A stretch of 12,169 nt of DNA from an uncultured Collinsella sp. (GCA_900547345.1 URGG01000059.1:1-12169); one strand, 5' to 3'; counted from the stretch's first letter, positions 1-6,628 are shown. The notes: generated from the sequence alone by a model not told the origin. Numbers and translations: made by a program.

Positions 1-1233
1 TTGGCCGATCCACTGCGCACGCGGGTTGGTGCCCAGCACGGCGCCGGCCTTAAAGTCGTTCATGACGTCGCCCGCAAGGCCGCACGCCACGGCTACGATG
101 CCGGCGATAAAGAACAGCTTGACCTGAGCGATCTGCGCGAAGGCGGCCACGATGAGCATAACGATGAGGCCAAAGATCTCCATGGGGTCGATGCCCGTCT
201 GGCCGCAGCTCTGTGCGCTCATGATGGTGGTGACAAAGGTGAATAGCGTCACGATGACGGCCGGAACGGGGCCAAGGTTAAGCACGATGGCGATGATCAC
301 GGCGATGGCGGCAGCGCCCAGGCCGATGATGCCGGCGTCGAGCTTAAGCGATCCCGAGATGAGCGACTGCTCGTCGGTGTCGGTGGAGCTGTCGGCGGCA
401 AGACCGCGGACGATACCGGCGACCTGCGGCAGGATGTCCTTGAGGACGACGGCGACGCCAAAGCCCATCATGAGGCCCATGCCCAGGGACTTGACGATGC
501 CTTGCGCAGTCATAACGTCGAACAGACCGGCAGCGGTGCCGCCCACGATGATGCCAAAGTTGCCCAGCAGGGCGCCGGCAAACCAGAAGGCGACCGGGGC
601 GAAGCCCACGAGGAAGCCGACGGAGAGCAGCATGGGCGAGTTGTAGATACCAAAGGTCACGCCGGGGATGTTGAGCGTGCATAGCATGCTGGGCACCACG
701 CCCAGGGCGTCGCGCAGCACGCTATAGATGCCGGCGATGGCCATGGAGCCAAAGAGCTGCTTGCCGGTTTTGCCGCCGGCCTCGGTGGCGCGCAGGGTCT
801 GAGCTGCGGCGTTGCCGGTGGGGAACTCAAGCGCGGCGTCCACGATAAAGTGACGGTGGATGAGCGCGGTGGCCAGCAGGCCCAGGATGGTGCCGGCGAG
901 TGCCACGATAAACATGTCGAGCCAGCTGATCTGGTCGGCATAGCCCAGCATCCAGGCACCCGGGATGGTAAACGCTAGGCCGCCGGCGACCATGGCGCCC
1001 GCGGACATGATGGTGTGGGTGACGTTGGCCTCGTTGAGGCTGGCATTGCCCATGAGCTTAAGGAAGAACAGCGAGATGACGGCAGCGAAGACGATCGGCC
1101 AGGGGAGAGCGCCCATCTTGAGGGCGGTGTAGGCCGAGCTTGCCGTGATGATCACGCAGCCAAGGACGCCGATGACGACGCCGCGCAGCGTGAGTTGCCC
1201 GCGCATCGAAGCGCGGTTCGAGGGATTGCTCAT
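1..1233 (-). CDS. OPT-family oligopeptide transporter, N-terminal 411 residues (3' end outside window)
   Basis: A polytopic inner-membrane protein that reads without a stop from the ATG at 1233 to the window edge. OPT-family carriers import small peptides or metal chelates, usually driven by protons. Visible support: a short hydrophilic N-terminus followed by repeated hydrophobic segments; the family-like PTGNAAAQTLRA stretch at about residues 138-149; and GQTGIDPMEIFG at about residues 344-355, a typical OPT motif. Bacterial members usually exceed 500 residues, so the C-terminal part is missing only because the window ends. AAGGAG lies 6 nt before the ATG, which fixes the start. The gene diverges from coaX across a gap of about 190 bp containing a leader hairpin (1258-1296) and candidate promoters on both strands. 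The substrate cannot be read from the sequence. Family call is confident; specificity is unknown. Confidence 0.88.
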   Translation of the reverse strand, partial: MSNPSNRASMRGQLTLRGVVIGVLGCVIITASSAYTALKMGALPWPIVFAAVISLFFLKLMGNASLNEANVTHTIMSAGAMVAGGLAFTIPGAWMLGYADQISWLDMFIVALAGTILGLLATALIHRHFIVDAALEFPTGNAAAQTLRATEAGGKTGKQLFGSMAIAGIYSVLRDALGVVPSMLCTLNIPGVTFGIYNSPMLLSVGFLVGFAPVAFWFAGALLGNFGIIVGGTAAGLFDVMTAQGIVKSLGMGLMMGFGVAVVLKDILPQVAGIVRGLAADSSTDTDEQSLISGSLKLDAGIIGLGAAAIAVIIAIVLNLGPVPAVIVTLFTFVTTIMSAQSCGQTGIDPMEIFGLIVMLIVAAFAQIAQVKLFFIAGIVAVACGLAGDVMNDFKAGAVLGTNPRAQWIGQ

Positions 1234-1257
1234 ATTGAACTCCTTTGCGTATATCCG

Positions 1258-1296
1258 CTTCCCCCGGGAGCGCCGCTACGGATACGGCGCGGGAAG
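1258..1296 (-). other. Inverted repeat in the leader of the OPT transporter gene
   Basis: Two consecutive complementary blocks form one 12-bp stem interrupted by a 6-nt bulge. CTTCCC (1258-1263) pairs with GGGAAG (1291-1296), and GCGCCG (1270-1275) pairs with CGGCGC (1285-1290) around a 9-nt loop. It lies about 25 nt upstream of the OPT start codon, between the candidate -10 and the ribosome-binding site. No T-tract follows on either strand, so an intrinsic terminator is unlikely. It could be an operator or a structured 5' UTR; the function is not known. Confidence 0.55.
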
Positions 1297-1343
1297 TCGG
1301 GTTACCAAGGGCCGCCGCGTGAGCTCGCGCGCGACCGCGCACC

Positions 1344-1349
1344 AGTATA
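1344..1349 (-). promoter_or_regulatory. Candidate -10 box for the OPT transporter gene
   Basis: The minus strand reads TATACT here (5 of 6 to the TATAAT consensus). I see no convincing -35 at 16-18 nt. It would give a leader of roughly 100 nt that includes the hairpin at 1258-1296. Low confidence, based on the hexamer alone. Confidence 0.35.
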
Positions 1350-1392
1350 GCCGTAAGCTAGTCATTTTGGGATGACTGGTTTAGGTAGGCGA

Positions 1393-1398
1393 TATACT
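1393..1398 (+). promoter_or_regulatory. Candidate -10 box for coaX
   Basis: TATACT lies 27 nt before the coaX ATG and just ahead of its AAAGGAG ribosome-binding site (1411-1417). A weak -35-like TTGGGA at 1367-1372 is 20 nt away, which is too far to be ideal. The leader would be only about 20 nt. An in-frame extension upstream of 1426 would start inside this promoter, which supports the ATG at 1426. Confidence 0.4.
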
Positions 1399-1425
1399 GC
1401 TGGGCAGACGAAAGGAGCGCCGACG

Positions 1426-2277
1426 ATGCTTAATGGGTGCGCATATATATTGACGGTCGACGTGGGTAACACGTTCATTCGCTTTGGTCTGTTTGCAGAG
1501 GATTCGGCCGCGGCGCAGGAATGCCCGCTTGCGACGTGCGAGATCACGACGCCATCGAGCATTACGGCCGACGAAGCGCGTATGCGTCTCGCTCAAGTCA
1601 TGGCCGCGCTGGCGGCCGATGCGGGCATGCCCGGCGCGCTCGTACCCACGGCGGCCGTGCTGAGCTGCGTGGTGCCGGCGCTCGAGCGCCCGTGGAAGGC
1701 GGCTCTTTCCCGTATCTGCACGGGGCGCGTGCTCACCGTGGGGCCGGGCCTCAAGACCGGCATGCCCGTGCACTACGACGACCCGGCCGAGATCGGCCCC
1801 GACCGCATCGCCGATGCCGTGGCGGCTCGTGCCGTCTACGGCTCGCCGTGCATTGTGATCGACCTGGGCACGACGACCAATATCGAGGTCATCGACGCGC
1901 ACGGCACCTTTGTGGGCGGCGTCATCGCGCCGGGGCTGGCGCTCGGCGCCCGCTCGCTTTCGGCGGCAGCAGCGCGTCTGCCGCAGGTCGAGCCCTCGGC
2001 ACCCACGCATGTAATCGGCCGCAACACGCGCGAGGCCATGCGCTCGGGCGTGGTCTTGGGCGAGGTGGCCCGCATCGACGGCATGCTCGACATGGTGCTC
2101 GCCGAGATGCGCGCGACCAAGGCCGCGGGGGAGGGCGACGTGCCCATAGTCATTACCGGCGACGATGCCGAGGCGCTTGCGTCGCTGGTCGGTCATAGTC
2201 TGACGGTCGACGACGCGCTGACGTTGCGGGGTCTCGCCGAGCTCTACCGCATCAACCAAAAGCCCCGCCGCGTGTAA
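1426..2277 (+). CDS. coaX: Type III pantothenate kinase CoaX
   Basis: Phosphorylates pantothenate to 4'-phosphopantothenate, the first step of coenzyme A synthesis, in the cytosol. The 283-residue product shows the ASKHA-fold signatures of CoaX in order: N-terminal phosphate loop DVGNT (residues 12-16), GPDRIADAVAA (from residue 124, the family's G-x-DR block), DLGTTT (146-151) and GGVIAPGL (from 164). It is slightly longer than the roughly 250-260 residues usual for the family. ATG 1426 is preferred because AAAGGAG ends 8 nt upstream and the conserved phosphate loop falls close to the N-terminus. Two small departures: phenylalanine follows DVGNT where asparagine is common, and the late TGG-type motif reads ITGDD. 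Type III kinases are known to need a monovalent cation and not to be feedback-inhibited by CoA. A hairpin begins 2 nt after the stop. Confidence 0.93.
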   Translation: MLNGCAYILTVDVGNTFIRFGLFAEDSAAAQECPLATCEITTPSSITADEARMRLAQVMAALAADAGMPGALVPTAAVLSCVVPALERPWKAALSRICTGRVLTVGPGLKTGMPVHYDDPAEIGPDRIADAVAARAVYGSPCIVIDLGTTTNIEVIDAHGTFVGGVIAPGLALGARSLSAAAARLPQVEPSAPTHVIGRNTREAMRSGVVLGEVARIDGMLDMVLAEMRATKAAGEGDVPIVITGDDAEALASLVGHSLTVDDALTLRGLAELYRINQKPRRV

Positions 2278-2278
2278 A

Positions 2279-2311
2279 GGTGAGGGCGCCGGTGGGACAA
2301 ACGCCTCCACC
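2279..2311 (+). terminator. Hairpin directly after coaX, possible weak terminator
   Basis: GGTGAGGGCG (2279-2288) pairs with CGCCTCCACC (2302-2311) through eight Watson-Crick pairs, one G-U and one mismatch. The 13-nt loop contains GGGACA. An alternative fold pairs GGTGG (2291-2295) with CCACC (2307-2311), plus AGGTGA (2278-2283) with TCACCT (2314-2319). Only three T residues follow, so termination efficiency is doubtful. It sits between coaX and the extended -10 of the next gene. Confidence 0.4.
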
Positions 2312-2318
2312 TTTCACC

Positions 2319-2327
2319 TGCTACAAT
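2319..2327 (+). promoter_or_regulatory. Extended -10 promoter for the dCMP deaminase gene
   Basis: TGCTACAAT is an extended -10 element (TGn followed by TACAAT, 5 of 6 to consensus), 35 nt before the ATG at 2362. Extended -10 promoters need little or no -35, and none is visible at the right spacing. This suggests the deaminase has its own promoter rather than depending only on coaX transcription. Confidence 0.5.
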
Positions 2328-2361
2328 GGGTCAAACTATTGCGATTACGGAGGTGTCTGCC

Positions 2362-2886
2362 ATGTCGGACGATCTTCATCAAACTTCGTCAGGCAAGCGC
2401 CTGGACGTCATTAGCTGGGACGAGTTCTTTATGAGCGTGGCCATCGCCGCGCAGCGTCGCAGCAAGGACCCCAACACGCAGGTGGGTGCGTGCATCGCCA
2501 ACACCAACCACCGCATCCTTTCGGTGGGCTACAACGGTACACCCTCGGCGCTCAACGACGACTTTTTTCCGTGGGGTACGAGCGACGACCCGCTGCAGGA
2601 CAAGCACAACTACGTGGTCCATGCCGAGGCCAACGCCGTGCTCAACTACCGTGGCTCGCTCAAGGACCTCGAGGGTTCCACGGTCTACGTCACGCTGTTC
2701 CCGTGCCACGACTGCGCCAAGATTTTGGCTCAGGTGGGCGTGGGCGAGGTCGTCTACCTGGACAACAAGTACGCCGACACCGATGACGGACGCATCAGCC
2801 GCCGCATCCTCGACTCCTGTGGCATCAGCTACCGCCAGGTTATCGTCGATGTGCACATCGGCACCGAGGGGCAGGCTCAGCAGTAG
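2362..2886 (+). CDS. Deoxycytidylate (dCMP) deaminase, ComEB-like
   Basis: A zinc-dependent cytosolic enzyme expected to deaminate dCMP to dUMP, feeding thymidylate synthesis. The 174-residue product has the complete catalytic signature of the cytidine/deoxycytidylate deaminase fold: HAE at residues 87-89 (zinc ligand plus proton-shuttling Glu) and PCHDC at 114-118 (two Cys zinc ligands). The GYNGTPS segment upstream and the NTQVGACI stretch are typical of dCMP deaminases rather than tRNA or free-base deaminases. ATG 2362 is chosen because GGAGGTG ends 6 nt upstream. An ATG at 2326 is in frame but overlaps the -10 box and lacks a ribosome-binding site. Some relatives are named ComEB because they lie in Bacillus competence operons; nothing here suggests competence. 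Family assignment is firm. The choice of dCMP over related deoxycytidine nucleotides is inferred from similarity. Confidence 0.92.
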   Translation: MSDDLHQTSSGKRLDVISWDEFFMSVAIAAQRRSKDPNTQVGACIANTNHRILSVGYNGTPSALNDDFFPWGTSDDPLQDKHNYVVHAEANAVLNYRGSLKDLEGSTVYVTLFPCHDCAKILAQVGVGEVVYLDNKYADTDDGRISRRILDSCGISYRQVIVDVHIGTEGQAQQ

Positions 2887-3019
2887 CGCGTGGCAACGCC
2901 AGCTGGCGGCAAAAGCAGCTAAAAGAGCCCCGTCCCAAATTGACTACTCGTGAAAGTCGCGTCTGCGCGCATGGACGGCTCGTGAGCGGGTACACGGCTG
3001 TAGTAACATAGCTTCTGTC

Positions 3020-3035
3020 CGCGGGCGCGCCCGCG
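3020..3035. promoter_or_regulatory. 16-bp perfect GC palindrome upstream of the Nfu gene
   Basis: The 16 bases from C3020 to G3035 equal their own reverse complement, with GGGCGCGCCC at the centre. They are all G or C. The site lies 22 nt before the GTG start and just upstream of the AAAGGAG ribosome-binding site. A weak -10-like TAACAT is at 3004-3009, so the palindrome would fall at or just after the transcription start, a common place for a repressor operator. No regulator can be named. Confidence 0.45.
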
Positions 3036-3057
3036 TAATTGTGAGAAAGGAGCCCCT

Positions 3058-3336
3058 GTGGCTGTTAACGAAGAGCTGCTTAAGAAGGTTCTTGAAGAGA
3101 TTCGCCCCAACCTGCAGGCCGATGGCGGCGATATGGAGTATGTGGGCGTCGACGACGAGGGTGTCGTCAAGCTGGAGCTGCAGGGCGCCTGCGCCGGCTG
3201 CCCCATGAGCTCGCTGACCCTGTCCATGGGCATTGAGCGTATCCTGAAGGAGCATGTGCCCGGCGTTACCCGCGTTGAGCAGGTCAATGCCTCCGGCGAG
3301 GCCGAGGACCTGTACGACGAGTACGCGCCGTTCTAA
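3058..3336 (+). CDS. NifU C-terminal-domain (Nfu-type) Fe-S cluster scaffold/carrier
   Basis: A 92-residue stand-alone Nfu domain. Such proteins bind a labile 4Fe-4S or 2Fe-2S cluster, usually at a dimer interface, and pass it to client apoproteins in the cytosol. Visible features: IRPNLQADGGD near residues 15-25, the acidic VGVDDEGVVKLEL strand, and the cluster-binding CAGC at residues 45-48 within GACAGCPMSS, followed by the MGIERILKE helix. Every hallmark of the family is present and the length fits a single-domain member. The start is GTG 3058, with AAAGGAG ending 5 nt upstream; no closer ATG exists in this frame. It stands alone between the dCMP deaminase and lgt, with no sufS or sufU beside it. 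It likely has its own promoter (see the palindrome at 3020-3035) and a terminator at 3386-3420. Confidence 0.92.
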   Translation: MAVNEELLKKVLEEIRPNLQADGGDMEYVGVDDEGVVKLELQGACAGCPMSSLTLSMGIERILKEHVPGVTRVEQVNASGEAEDLYDEYAPF

Positions 3337-3385
3337 GCTGCGAAAGCTGCGGACGGCATACTCCGCATAGACGTTACGCTCAAAT

Positions 3386-3420
3386 ATGCGGCTGCGAGCG
3401 CAAGGCCCGCGGCCGCATTT
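3386..3420 (+). terminator. Intrinsic terminator after the Nfu gene
   Basis: ATGCGGCTGCG (3386-3396) pairs with CGCGGCCGCAT (3408-3418) over 11 bp with one G-U and an 11-nt loop. It is followed by TTTGTATGT. The T-tract is short, so termination may be partial. The hairpin ends only about 15 nt before the lgt ribosome-binding site, so lgt must be read through it or use a promoter within or upstream of it. Confidence 0.55.
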
Positions 3421-3445
3421 GTATGTAGGGAGCAGGAGGATCGAT

Positions 3446-4267
3446 ATGCTCAACGACCTCTACCATATGCTTGATCCCGTCGCAATCTCGGCGGGCCCCA
3501 TCACCATCTACTGGTACGGCCTGGCCTACGTGGTCGGCGCCCTGCTCACAGCAGTCGTCATGTACCGCACGCAGCGTCGCTGGGGCTTTAACATCACGAT
3601 TGACGACCTGACGAGTGTCGTGGTCGGCGTGGTCTTTGGCCTCATTATCGGTGCGCGCCTGTTCTACGTCGTCTTTTACGGTGATGGCTACTACTGGGCG
3701 CACCCGCTCGAGATCTTTGCCACCAACGAGGGCGGCATGAGCTTCCATGGCGGTTTGGTGGGCGGCATTATCGGCGGCATCATCGTGTGCCGCATGTATA
3801 AGCTCGACGCCTGGACTTTGGCAGACCTTGCCGTCATCGGCGCGCCGCTGGCCTTGTGCCTGGGACGTTGCGCCAACTTCGTGAACGGAGAGCTGTGGGG
3901 CAAGCCGACCGATCTGCCCTGGGGCGTGGTCTTCGGTGGCACCGCGGGCGATATGCCGCGTCACCCCTCCCAGCTCTACGAGGCATTTCTTGAGGGCATC
4001 GTGCTCTTTTGCATTCTGCAGGTGCTCAGCCGCAAAAAGCCGCTACTGCCCCAAGGCACGTTTATGGGCGTGTTTGTGATGGGTTACGGCATCGTCCGCT
4101 TCCTAATTGAGTTTGTGCGCGTGCCCGATGCACAGCTGGGCTATCTGCTGGGTGGCGTTATCACCATGGGTCAGCTGCTGAGCCTGCCGCTCGTAATCGC
4201 GGGCCTGGCGCTCATCATCTTTGCTCGTCGCCGCAACCAACCCCAGCGCGTCTACCTGGACGCCTAG
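3446..4267 (+). CDS. lgt: Prolipoprotein diacylglyceryl transferase Lgt
   Basis: Integral membrane enzyme that transfers diacylglyceryl from phosphatidylglycerol to the lipobox cysteine of prolipoproteins, the first step of lipoprotein maturation. The 273-residue product carries the family hallmarks in order: HGGL at residues 101-104 (the essential HGGL region), the Lgt signature GRCANFVNGELWG at 140-152 with its conserved Arg141 and Asn144, and RHPSQLYEA from 172. Seven or so hydrophobic segments fit the known topology. ATG 3446 is chosen because AGGAGGA ends 5 nt upstream; the in-frame ATG at 3386 lies in the preceding terminator and lacks a ribosome-binding site. Length is close to the usual 260-300. 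A 14-bp hairpin begins 7 nt after the stop. Very confident. Confidence 0.96.
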   Translation: MLNDLYHMLDPVAISAGPITIYWYGLAYVVGALLTAVVMYRTQRRWGFNITIDDLTSVVVGVVFGLIIGARLFYVVFYGDGYYWAHPLEIFATNEGGMSFHGGLVGGIIGGIIVCRMYKLDAWTLADLAVIGAPLALCLGRCANFVNGELWGKPTDLPWGVVFGGTAGDMPRHPSQLYEAFLEGIVLFCILQVLSRKKPLLPQGTFMGVFVMGYGIVRFLIEFVRVPDAQLGYLLGGVITMGQLLSLPLVIAGLALIIFARRRNQPQRVYLDA

Positions 4268-4274
4268 CCACCAA

Positions 4275-4311
4275 AACCACCACAAAGGGGACAGGCACCT
4301 TTGTGGTGGTT
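4275..4311 (+). repeat. Hairpin repeat copy A (GGGGACAGG-loop family), 3' of lgt
   Basis: AACCACCACAAAGG (4275-4288) and CCTTTGTGGTGGTT (4298-4311) are perfect 14-bp inverted repeats. Counted inward from the AAA/TTT pairs, 13 nt remain, reading GGGGACAGGCACC. It starts 7 nt after the lgt stop. No T-tract follows, so it is not a standard intrinsic terminator. It is one of five similar hairpins in this window; the others are at 4353, 6596, 9219 and 11906. Confidence 0.8.
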
Positions 4312-4335
4312 CGCTGGGCAACGATGACAGAACCG

Positions 4336-4391
4336 TAACGTTTCCCCAGATAAAACCTGCCAAAATAAACCTGTCCCTTTTTGGCAGGTTT
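4336..4391 (-). repeat. Hairpin repeat copy B, long form with tail
   Basis: AAACCTGCCAAAA (4353-4365) and TTTTGGCAGGTTT (4379-4391) are perfect 13-bp inverted repeats around a 13-nt loop that reads AGGGACAGGTTTA on the minus strand. With the adjoining tail to 4336, the minus strand from 4388 to 4336 matches 9219-9271 at 48 of 53 positions by eye. It ends about 3 nt before the ribosome-binding site of the gene at 4411, so its transcript would place a strong hairpin right at that gene's translation start region. Confidence 0.8.
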
Positions 4392-4410
4392 CTAGAAAGG
4401 CTTTCGGACT

Positions 4411-6594
4411 GTGAAGGATTCCGACCTCTCCACAACGGCTGCGCGCGACGCTGCCCGCATTGTCTGGTTTAAGCGCTACCCCGCCAAGCAGACGCTCATC
4501 GCATTTTTGCTCGCGCTGTTGGCGACCACGGCGTTTTCCATCGATCCCGCCCCGGTGTCGAGCAACGCAGTCTTGGCGATTGACCCCAAAGCCTCGGGCA
4601 TGCTGTACGTGTGCTACGAGGTGCTTCTCTCGTTTGCCGGCCATACCGACGCGGTCATGCTGCTTGCGCTTGCCTGCCTGCTCACCTTGCCGTTTCGCTA
4701 CGTGTTCTTTGGCCGTGGCGACACCTGGCGTCCATCGATCATTCTGCCGTCGCTGTTCTTCGCCATCTGCATGGTGTTCGGCCGCAGCTACGATCTCACC
4801 GACTCGGCCGAGATTGTCCTTGGCGACAAAGCCCGCATCATCTGCGCCTGGATTGGCGGCGCGGGCTGGATGCTCTTGGCGATCGTTGCCTTCTACCTTG
4901 CCTTTGAGTGTCTAGATTGGCTGAGCTCTCGGCGCATTCCGTTTTCCGAGGCGCACTTTGGCCGCGTATGGCGTGTGGCTCACGCCGTGCTCTCGGTCCA
5001 TCCCTTTGCCGGGCCCTTCCTGGTGCTTATGATCGCCTGGACGCCCACGCTCATCGCTTCGCTGCCCGGCCTTTTTATGGGAGATACGGGCGCGCAGATT
5101 CGCCAGTGGTTCAACTATCCCAACGGCACGAGCGACTACCTGCGCCTACTCAACCCCAACGTGCTGCTCAACGGGCATCATCCCGTAGTGCACACGGCCA
5201 TTATCGGCTCGTGCGTTCAGCTGGGGCTTTCGCTGTTCAACAGCGCTAACGCGGGTCTTGCCATCTACACCTGCGCTCAATTTGTCATCACGGCTGCCTG
5301 CATGGCCTATTCCATTTCGTCGCTGCGCAAATTGGGCGTGAGCCTGCCGGTTCGCGGTGCGATCCTGCTGTTCTTTGCGTTTATGCCGATGTTCTCTAAC
5401 TACGCGGCGTTGCTCACCAAAGACGTGCTCTTTGCCGACGCGTTCTTGGTGCTGCTGGTACAGACCGTCAAGCTCGTGGCATGTGGCTTGCCCCGTCGTG
5501 ATGCCAATGCCGAGCGTGCGGGCGAACAGAGGCCCGTGCTCTTTGCGCGCCACGACTGGCTGCTGCTCGCTCTGGGCGCCATGGGTTCCACGTTTCTGCG
5601 CAACGGCGGCCTGGTGTTTCCCCTGGCGGCATGCGTAATCGCGGCGGCGTTTTGCGTATGGGACGTGCATGTGGCTCGTCGTGCAGCCAAGCAGACTGGT
5701 GCTGCGCCTTCGGGCGCCATCCCGCGTTTCCGCTGGGTTGGCGTTCTCGCGGTGCTCGCGCTCTGCCTTGCCTCTAATATGTACTTCACCAAGGTCTTTA
5801 TGCCGGCGCACGATATCACGCCTGGTTCCAAGCGCGAAATCCTCTCGATTCCGTTCCAGCAGACGGCTCGTTTCGTCCAAAAGCACGACGGCCTCAACTC
5901 GGGCGTCAACCCTACGGTTAAGGAGGACGGCACCATCGTGGAGGCTCCTTGCGACGGTTCGGTGACCGACGAAGAGCGTGCCGTGATCGATCGTGTACTC
6001 AAGTACGAGAACCTGGGCCGCCGCTACAACCCCGACAAGTCCGATGCCGTCAAGAACTGCTTTAACGAGTACGCCTCGCAGGAGGACATCGATGCCTATT
6101 TTGAGGTATGGGCTCAGATGTTTAAGAAGGATCCTGAGTGCTATATTTCGGCGCTTATCAATAACTACTATGGTTATTTTTATCCGAGCGCGCGCGATGC
6201 CTGGGTCTACAGCACGGCGCGTAGTGCCGAGATCATGGCGCGTCCCGACAACCTCAAGTACTTCGACTTCCATCCGGTTGACAGCAACGTGGTGCGCTGG
6301 TGTGACCATCTGATCAACCTATACCGTGTGGCGGTGCAGCGTGTTCCCTTTATCTCGCTCACCATGAGCTCGGCCACCTATGTGTGGATCATGATCGCCG
6401 TGGCGGTCTACCTGCTGCGTCGTCATTCATGGCGTGCGCTGGCGATCTGGGTGCCGCTGTTGGGCGTGCTCGCCGTGTGCCTGATTGGCCCGTGCAACGG
6501 CTCGACTTACATGCGCTACCTGTATCCGGTCATCGCCTGCATGCCCTTCGCCATCGGCGCCACCGTCACCCGCAGCGACTTCTTCTGGTCCTAA
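4411..6594 (+). CDS. Large polytopic membrane protein, DUF6020-like (GT-C-like architecture)
   Basis: A 727-residue protein with a dozen or so hydrophobic segments, of unknown function. It resembles the DUF6020 group of Gram-positive membrane proteins. A conserved-looking GDTGAQI at about residues 224-230 sits in an early extracytoplasmic loop and is followed by NGHHPVVHT (from residue 254). An acidic residue in the first large loop and a later His-Pro block recall lipid-linked GT-C glycosyltransferases, but that function is inference. A soluble region of about 180 residues (roughly 463-645), probably extracytoplasmic, contains four cysteines. Two more membrane segments close the protein (about 650-710). 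The start is GTG 4411, with AGAAAGG about 10 nt upstream; this spacing is slightly long. It is flanked on both sides by hairpin repeats (copies A and B before, copy C immediately after) and does not obviously share an operon with lgt or yebC. Confidence 0.8.
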   Translation: MKDSDLSTTAARDAARIVWFKRYPAKQTLIAFLLALLATTAFSIDPAPVSSNAVLAIDPKASGMLYVCYEVLLSFAGHTDAVMLLALACLLTLPFRYVFFGRGDTWRPSIILPSLFFAICMVFGRSYDLTDSAEIVLGDKARIICAWIGGAGWMLLAIVAFYLAFECLDWLSSRRIPFSEAHFGRVWRVAHAVLSVHPFAGPFLVLMIAWTPTLIASLPGLFMGDTGAQIRQWFNYPNGTSDYLRLLNPNVLLNGHHPVVHTAIIGSCVQLGLSLFNSANAGLAIYTCAQFVITAACMAYSISSLRKLGVSLPVRGAILLFFAFMPMFSNYAALLTKDVLFADAFLVLLVQTVKLVACGLPRRDANAERAGEQRPVLFARHDWLLLALGAMGSTFLRNGGLVFPLAACVIAAAFCVWDVHVARRAAKQTGAAPSGAIPRFRWVGVLAVLALCLASNMYFTKVFMPAHDITPGSKREILSIPFQQTARFVQKHDGLNSGVNPTVKEDGTIVEAPCDGSVTDEERAVIDRVLKYENLGRRYNPDKSDAVKNCFNEYASQEDIDAYFEVWAQMFKKDPECYISALINNYYGYFYPSARDAWVYSTARSAEIMARPDNLKYFDFHPVDSNVVRWCDHLINLYRVAVQRVPFISLTMSSATYVWIMIAVAVYLLRRHSWRALAIWVPLLGVLAVCLIGPCNGSTYMRYLYPVIACMPFAIGATVTRSDFFWS

Positions 6595-6595
6595 C

Positions 6596-6628
6596 TTGGT
6601 GCATTGGGGTCAGGTTTCTTTGCACCAA
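6596..6628 (+). repeat. Hairpin repeat copy C (partly decayed), 3' of the DUF6020-like gene
   Basis: TTGGTGCA (6596-6603) pairs with TGCACCAA (6621-6628). The loop contains GGGGTCAGGTTTC, which is the family's 13-nt loop with A to T at position 5; the AAA expected before it reads ATT. It begins 1 nt after the stop codon. Further on, 6653-6670 (ATTTTGGGGTTTATCTCG) resembles the tail of copies B and D with two bases missing, so this may be a degraded long form. Confidence 0.6.

Noticed and set aside
1372..1425. Upstream extension of coaX to ATG 1372
   Set aside because: It would include the candidate -10 box and the ribosome-binding site of ATG 1426, and it places 18 unrelated residues ahead of the phosphate-binding strand.
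1381..2310. Long open frame on the minus strand opposite coaX (309 codons)
   Set aside because: It overlaps coaX entirely, its product is rich in Arg/His/Ala as expected from reading a high-GC gene in antisense, and it has no recognisable motif or ribosome-binding site.
2897..2908. 12-bp palindrome CGCCAGCTGGCG after the dCMP deaminase gene, considered as a terminator
   Set aside because: It has no loop and no T-tract. At this GC content a 12-bp palindrome is weak evidence.
3348..3367. Short inverted repeat TGCGGA/TCCGCA after the Nfu gene
   Set aside because: Only 6 bp, no T-tract, and the better hairpin at 3386-3418 explains termination.
3386..3445. Upstream extension of lgt to ATG 3386
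   Set aside because: The extension lies in the terminator hairpin of the preceding gene and has no ribosome-binding site; ATG 3446 has a strong one.
5146..6309. 387-codon open frame on the minus strand opposite the DUF6020-like gene
   Set aside because: Same composition bias as other antisense shadows; the plus-strand reading has coherent membrane segments and motifs.
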